Source of the DNA: JAJTHJ01 sp046316025 | Lineage (GTDB): Bacteria; Pseudomonadota; Gammaproteobacteria; Burkholderiales; Burkholderiaceae_F | Direction: 5' to 3' | NCBI GenBank assembly: GCA_046316025.1 | Contig: JBKCXU010000008.1 | Span: 20,970-84,969, forward strand | DNA: 64,000 nt | In this document: one piece after another, positions 59,798 to 64,000 of the stretch | Numbering within the stretch: position 1 is the first letter of the stretch | Layout of the letters: every line of letters starts with the position of its first letter | Notes under the pieces: model-generated | Databases searched by the model: none | What the model saw: only the letters and a program-made list of their open reading frames with translations | What the model was told of the DNA's origin: nothing | Position numbers and translations under genes: made by a program

Positions 59798-61597
59798 TTA
59801 TCCGAATGACGTGGAAACAGAATAAAACACGAAGCTCACTACCCAGGCCACCGCCAACGGCCAAGCGACGGCGGCGGCGGTGAAGGCGAGGCTCCTGGAC
59901 TCGCGGCGGATCGCGGCGAGCGTTGAGAGGCAAGGCGTGTAGATCAGCGTGAACAGCATGAAGCTCATCGCCTGCAGCCAGGTCAGCCGTTCGGCGAGCA
60001 TGCGGCCCAATTCGTCCGGGCCGGCCCCGTAGATCACCGCCATGCCGCCCAGCACGACTTCCTTGGCGACGAAACCCATCAGCAGCGCCACCGACATCAT
60101 CTCGTCGATGCCGATCGGGCGGAACACCGGCGCCATCCAGGACGCCAGCCGCCCGACCAGCGTCTCCGGCCCGGCCGGCTCGGCGCCAAAGGGCAGATGC
60201 GTCAGCAGCCAGATCAGGATCACGCCGGCGAGGATCACGAGGCCCGCGCTTTCGATGAAATGGCGGGTGGATTGCCAGCCCTCGGCGGCGAGCGTGCGCA
60301 GCGTGGGCACGCGGTACGGCGGGAACTCCAGCACGAAAGGCTCCGCGCTGGCAAAGCGCCCGCGCCAGGCGAGCGCGGTGCCGAAGGCGACCGCGAAGCT
60401 CGTCAGGTACAGACCGAACATCACCAGCGGCGCCACCCGTGGTGTGAAAAAGGCGGCGGCCAGGAACACCATCACCTGCAAGCGCGCCGAGCACAGCGAA
60501 AACGGAATGGTGAGCATCGACAGCAGCCGCCGCGGACGTGACCGCACGATGCGCGTGCCCATGATTGCGGGCACGTTGCAGCCCAGCCCCATCAACTGCA
60601 TCACGAAGAGACGCCCGTCCAGCCCCAGCCGCGCCATCCAGCGGTCCATCAGAAAAGCCACGCGCACCAGGTAGCCGCTGTCTTCCACCACCGCCATCGC
60701 GATGAAGAAGACGAAGATGATCGGCACGAAGCTGACCACCGTGCCCACGCCGTCGATCACGCCTTCCAGCACGAAGCTTTGCAGCACCGGCGCGGCATCG
60801 GCCATCAGCGGCTCGACCAAGCGCAGCTTGCCCAGCTCGATCAGCGCGTTGAGCCCTTTCTGCAAGGGCACCCCCACGCCGTAAACGGCCTGAAACAACC
60901 CGAACACGAGAAGCAGGAAGATCAGCACACCCGCGACCGGATGCAGCAGCACGCGGTCGAGCTTGTCGGAGATTCGCGCCGGCAGCGCGTGCGGAATGGT
61001 CACCGCGGCGCGCGCGATGCTCTCGGCCTGCGCTTCGAGCGCGGCGTCGGCATGCAGCACGGCATCGTTGGTGGCGGCGTCCGGCGCGGTCTCCAGCAGC
61101 TTTTGCAGCGCGGCCTTCAGTTGCGGCAGCCCGGTGCCGTGCTTGCCACTGACCAGCAGCACGGGCGCGCCCAGCGCGGCGGCGAGTTGTTCGGTATCGA
61201 CGCGGATGCCCAGGCGCTGCGTCTCGTCGGCCATGTTCAGCGCCACCAGCAGCGGGCGCTTGAGTTCGCGCAGTTGCAGCGCGAGCGGCAGTTGGCGCTC
61301 CAGTTGCGTGGCGTCCAGCACCACCAGCAGCGCGGACAGCGGTTCATTTTCCAGATAGTGACGCACCAGGCGCTCGTCCTCGCCCATCCCGTGTAGCGAG
61401 TACAGGCCCGGCAGGTCGACGAGTTCCACCGTGCGGCCACCGAGGATCACCCGCGCGCTCAGCACGTCCACCGTCATGCCCGGCCAGTTGCCGACCTTGG
61501 CCTGCACGCCGGTCAGCCGGTTGAACACGGTGGATTTGCCGGTGTTGGGCATGCCCACCACGGCGATGCGCCGGCGACTCGGTTGCGGTGTGCTCAT
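59798..61597 (-). CDS. feoB: Ferrous iron transport protein FeoB
   Basis: A 599-residue protein with a cytosolic G domain (GMPNTGKST at 15-23, DLPGLYSL, NMAD), a linker and a membrane part with two gate repeats and GLGCNVPAIMGTR. It is shorter than the Escherichia coli protein (about 770) and like the compact FeoB of many bacteria. It imports Fe2+ across the inner membrane. It overlaps feoA by 4 bases. FeoC is not seen. Confidence 0.95.
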   Translation of the reverse strand: MSTPQPSRRRIAVVGMPNTGKSTVFNRLTGVQAKVGNWPGMTVDVLSARVILGGRTVELVDLPGLYSLHGMGEDERLVRHYLENEPLSALLVVLDATQLERQLPLALQLRELKRPLLVALNMADETQRLGIRVDTEQLAAALGAPVLLVSGKHGTGLPQLKAALQKLLETAPDAATNDAVLHADAALEAQAESIARAAVTIPHALPARISDKLDRVLLHPVAGVLIFLLLVFGLFQAVYGVGVPLQKGLNALIELGKLRLVEPLMADAAPVLQSFVLEGVIDGVGTVVSFVPIIFVFFIAMAVVEDSGYLVRVAFLMDRWMARLGLDGRLFVMQLMGLGCNVPAIMGTRIVRSRPRRLLSMLTIPFSLCSARLQVMVFLAAAFFTPRVAPLVMFGLYLTSFAVAFGTALAWRGRFASAEPFVLEFPPYRVPTLRTLAAEGWQSTRHFIESAGLVILAGVILIWLLTHLPFGAEPAGPETLVGRLASWMAPVFRPIGIDEMMSVALLMGFVAKEVVLGGMAVIYGAGPDELGRMLAERLTWLQAMSFMLFTLIYTPCLSTLAAIRRESRSLAFTAAAVAWPLAVAWVVSFVFYSVSTSFG

Positions 61598-61827
61598 GCC
61601 GTGCTCACCTGGATCCGCGCGGCGTCCTCGGCGCGCAGCACCACGTCGGTCTGCCCGGCGCGCAGTTGCAGCGGGCCGCGCGCGCCCATGCGGCGCACCA
61701 CCGTCACCGTGCGGCCGGGCTTCACACCCAGCGCGGCCAGGCGCTCGCGCGCGGCGAAGTCGAGCGCGATGCCCTGCACGACGGCGGCGATGCCGGTGGC
61801 GAGTTCGGTCAGCGACAAGTGCGTCAT
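61594..61827 (-). CDS. feoA: Ferrous iron transport protein FeoA
   Basis: A 77-residue SH3-like protein with ERLAALGVKPGRTVTVVRRMG, the usual FeoA core. It assists FeoB. It is the first gene of the pair and stands 7 bases from a Fur-box-like site. Confidence 0.9.
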   Translation of the reverse strand: MTHLSLTELATGIAAVVQGIALDFAARERLAALGVKPGRTVTVVRRMGARGPLQLRAGQTDVVLRAEDAARIQVSTA

Positions 61828-61834
61828 AGACGCA

Positions 61835-61853
61835 AACGATAAGCGTTCTCGTT
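61835..61853. promoter_or_regulatory. Fur-box-like operator of feoAB
   Basis: AACGATAAGCGTTCTCGTT is a 19-base imperfect palindrome close to the Fur consensus pattern (AATGATAAT-type half-sites). It lies 7 bases before the feoA ATG, where a repressor would block the start region. Confidence 0.55.
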
Positions 61854-62179
61854 TAGAGCTTGCGAGACAGAAGATGCCCGCATCTGCCTTGGATCAACAT
61901 TCCGGCCCAAAGAGCAACGCGAGAACCACGTCGCGATTGGACGAGTGCAAGTCGTGGCAGGCAAGCCGGCACGCCACGATGGTGCGGCCGACCAACCCGT
62001 ACACGCTCAAGATTGCGTCGGCCGCCGGAGGGCGGGAAGTCGCCCTCATCCCGGCCCCGCGACCAGTGCAACAATGCGGCCCAATCCGCGCCGGGCGTCC
62101 TGCCGTCGGCTCTCGCTTGGCGCGAGCGTCGGGCGAAAGCTCGTTCGACCCGATCGAGCTTCCATCGAAGGAGACACTG
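61854..62179. other. Intergenic region between feoA and the amidase
   Basis: About 325 bases expected to hold two divergent promoters. No gene, strong palindrome or clear promoter pair was found beyond the Fur-like site at its left edge. Confidence 0.45.
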
Positions 62180-63295
62180 ATGCATACCAACCGCTTCTAC
62201 CGTAACCCCTTGGCCGTTTTCGTCGCGGCGACCCTGGCGTGGGCCAGTCCGGTACCGACAGAAGCCTGCACGCGAGCGCTTTACGTTGCCCAGGATGGCA
62301 CGGTGATCGTCGGCCGCTCGATGGACTGGGGCGAAGACATGGCATCCAACATGTGGGTGTTGCCGCGAGGCATGAAGCGCGATGGCCGCGGTGGCAAGAA
62401 CACGATTTCGTGGGAGTCGAAGTACGGCAGCCTGATCGTATCGGCCTACGACATCGGCACCGCCGAAGGCATGAACGAGAAAGGGCTGGTCGTCAACGAG
62501 CTGGCCCTGGTCGAGTCCGACTACGGCAAGCCGGCGGAGGGCGCCAAGGTCATCTCGCTGAGCACCTGGCCGCAGTATGTTCTGGACAACTTCGCCACCG
62601 TCGCCGAGGCCGTTGCCGATCTGCGGAAAGAGAACTTCCGCGTGCAGACCGTTGTGCTCGGTACCGGCCGGCCCGCCAATATGCACTTGGTGATATCAGA
62701 CGCAACCGGCGATTCAGCCGTGTTCGAATACGTCGGCGGCAAGCTCGTCATCCATCACGGTAAGCAGTACAAGGTCGTGACCAACTCGCCCACCTACGAC
62801 AAGCAACTGGCAATCATGGAATACTGGAAGGACGCTGGCGGCACATCGAAGTCCTTGCCGGGCACCTCGCGCGCGGCCGACCGCTTCGTGCGCACCTCAT
62901 TCCTGCTAGACATTCTCCCCGGGGTGGTGTCGCCGACGTACATCAGCGGTACGCCGGAGAAGAGCTTCAAGTTCCAGGCGCCGATGGCGGTACTTTCGTT
63001 GATGCGCAGTGTCGGCACGCCACTGGGCTTTGCCAATGAAGAGCAGCCTTGGGTCTCGTCGACCATCTGGCGGACCGTGAGCGACAGCACCAACCGCGTG
63101 GTGATCTTCGACTCGGCCCTGACGCCGGCGACCTTCTGGGTGAAGCTCGACGAGCTGGACCTGAGGCCAGGCGCCCCGGTGAAGAAGCTGCAGCTGGCAG
63201 GCGGCAAGACGTACAGCGGCAATGCCGTGAGCCAGTTCGTCGACGCCAAGTTGTTCACCTTCCAGGATCTGACCGACGTCGCTCCGGCGAAGTGA
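62180..63295 (+). CDS. Secreted linear-amide C-N hydrolase (choloylglycine hydrolase/penicillin V acylase family)
   Basis: A 371-residue Ntn hydrolase with a signal peptide whose cleavage (PTEA|C) would expose the nucleophile Cys30. Arg46 and Asp49 in GRSMDWGED match the conserved pair after the Cys in bile-salt hydrolases and penicillin V acylases. In Gram-negative bacteria related enzymes can cleave acyl-homoserine lactones or other N-acyl amides in the periplasm. A GAAGGAG site lies 6 bases before the ATG, so the long upstream frame is not used. Confidence 0.88.
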   Translation: MHTNRFYRNPLAVFVAATLAWASPVPTEACTRALYVAQDGTVIVGRSMDWGEDMASNMWVLPRGMKRDGRGGKNTISWESKYGSLIVSAYDIGTAEGMNEKGLVVNELALVESDYGKPAEGAKVISLSTWPQYVLDNFATVAEAVADLRKENFRVQTVVLGTGRPANMHLVISDATGDSAVFEYVGGKLVIHHGKQYKVVTNSPTYDKQLAIMEYWKDAGGTSKSLPGTSRAADRFVRTSFLLDILPGVVSPTYISGTPEKSFKFQAPMAVLSLMRSVGTPLGFANEEQPWVSSTIWRTVSDSTNRVVIFDSALTPATFWVKLDELDLRPGAPVKKLQLAGGKTYSGNAVSQFVDAKLFTFQDLTDVAPAK

Positions 63296-63435
63296 TGCGA
63301 TGCGTCGGCGCACGCGGCTCGGGGCGATAGGGGTTGCCGGCGGTTATCGCGCCTGACCGCCGGTTGCGGGGACGGCCCGCCGCCGAGCCGAAGCCTGAGT
63401 CGCTGCCGCCGCGACGTTCGTGAAAACGATCCCCG

Positions 63436-64000
63436 CTACGAGACCGGTTGCCGCCGCGCTTTGCCGATCGCCGCGATCGGCACGCTCGCCTCGTTCCAGG
63501 CGTCGAGCTCGGCGCGGATCGAGTGGCGCATCTGCTCGCGCACGGTGTTCACCGAGTTGAAGAACTCGGCCAGCATCAACACCCAGCAGTACATGCCGCG
63601 GCGAGTCAGGCGAATCGCGTCGGCTTGGTGCCGGGTGGCGCCCAGCAGGCGCATGGCGGCCAGCTCCGGCGCCAGCGCCCACCAGAACGCACCGCCGTAA
63701 CGGCGCGCGATGTCCTCTCGCTTGAGCGCCCCGCCAAAGAGCCGCATCAGGTAGTCGTAGCGCATGCGCTCGCGCGCGCGCAGCACGCGCCGCTGCGTCA
63801 GGCCGGTGCGGCCCCGCTCGATTCGCGCGCAGTAGTCCTCCAGCGAGAAGGTGGTCGAATACATCGCGCCGCCGACATAGCTGAAGGCGCCGCTGCCCAC
63901 ACCCACGTAATCGTCCTGGTCGATGATGTATTCGTCGAACATGCCCGCGCCGCGCGAGAAGCACCAGGCCGAGGCCGGCCGGTACTGCGGCAGCAGCCGC
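63436..64000 (-). CDS. HemN-like radical SAM protein (coproporphyrinogen III oxidase family), N-terminus outside window
   Basis: The visible 187 residues are the C-terminal part: YRPASAWCFSRGAGMFDEYI, then DQDDYVGVGSGAFSYVGG and YSTTFSLEDYCARI. These match the C-terminal half of HemN/HutW-type radical SAM proteins. The CX3CX2C cluster site would be beyond the window edge. Members act in haem synthesis or haem degradation; which applies is not visible. The frame is open to position 64000. Confidence 0.75.
   Translation of the reverse strand, partial: RLLPQYRPASAWCFSRGAGMFDEYIIDQDDYVGVGSGAFSYVGGAMYSTTFSLEDYCARIERGRTGLTQRRVLRARERMRYDYLMRLFGGALKREDIARRYGGAFWWALAPELAAMRLLGATRHQADAIRLTRRGMYCWVLMLAEFFNSVNTVREQMRHSIRAELDAWNEASVPIAAIGKARRQPVS

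Noticed and set aside
1..64000. tRNA, rRNA or riboswitch genes
   Set aside because: No T-arm or rRNA-like stretch and no conserved riboswitch core was noticed in the gaps by eye; a covariance-model search would be decisive.

Overview
The window is GC-rich, densely packed chromosomal DNA. The gene content suggests a betaproteobacterium, perhaps Rhodocyclales- or Burkholderiales-like: a complete ccmABCDEFGHI cluster, a group-3d-type Hox hydrogenase, MtrAB/OmcA multiheme cytochromes, a bacterial V-type ATPase, a PatZ-type acetyltransferase and several families of palindromic intergenic repeats. This placement is inferred from gene content only; no rRNA or tRNA gene was seen.

Layout. 1-6220: end of a TraB/GumN protein, a PatZ-like acyl-CoA synthetase/GNAT fusion, a DksA-like zinc-finger protein, a DUF3149 peptide, a DMT exporter and mtnA. 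6251-8279: an M48 membrane protease and, divergently, a class II aldolase that may act after MtnA in methylthioadenosine salvage. 8280-13540: a lower-GC accessory patch with a lipoprotein esterase, a 5'-truncated grpB-like gene, a Thr/Pro-rich lipoprotein, a frameshifted second copy of the aldolase, a HigBA-type toxin-antitoxin pair with a visible operator, and a small membrane protein. 13545-18997 (minus): hoxFUYHW, a bidirectional NAD-linked [NiFe] hydrogenase with its maturation protease. 19560-21200: a PPK2-family kinase and a small secreted protein. 21466-26614 (minus): an RND efflux system (adaptor, pump, DUF2892 protein, CsoR/FrmR-family repressor) headed by a perfect inverted repeat of the type this repressor family binds.

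26661-42750 (minus) is an electron-transfer superlocus. Two decaheme OmcA/MtrC-like outer-membrane lipoproteins, a decaheme MtrA/DmsE-like periplasmic cytochrome and an MtrB/PioB-like porin are followed directly by the whole cytochrome c maturation operon ccmA-I. A frameshifted monoheme cytochrome c lies just upstream. This is the layout expected for a trans-outer-membrane electron conduit; with the Hox hydrogenase it suggests flexible redox metabolism.

43512-52390 (plus) encodes a V-type ATPase in the order stalk-unknown-I-K-F-E-A-B-D. No gene is recognisable as subunit C, and an unfamiliar gene sits near the front of the operon. Palindromic repeats lie between several genes; one is read in frame inside the unknown gene, and another supplies the last residues and the stop codon of subunit A.

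53146-59570 (plus) is the most intriguing block: a thermostable-hemolysin-family protein, an AMP-ligase-like protein with an altered C-terminal catalytic motif, a heme-oxygenase-like putative di-iron oxidase, an SDR, a secreted TPR protein and, after a short gap, a QseBC-like two-component system. The first five genes overlap or nearly abut, which suggests a small-molecule or lipid-modifying pathway not yet assigned. The window ends with feoAB behind a Fur-box-like site, a secreted Ntn amidase and the end of a HemN-like radical SAM gene.
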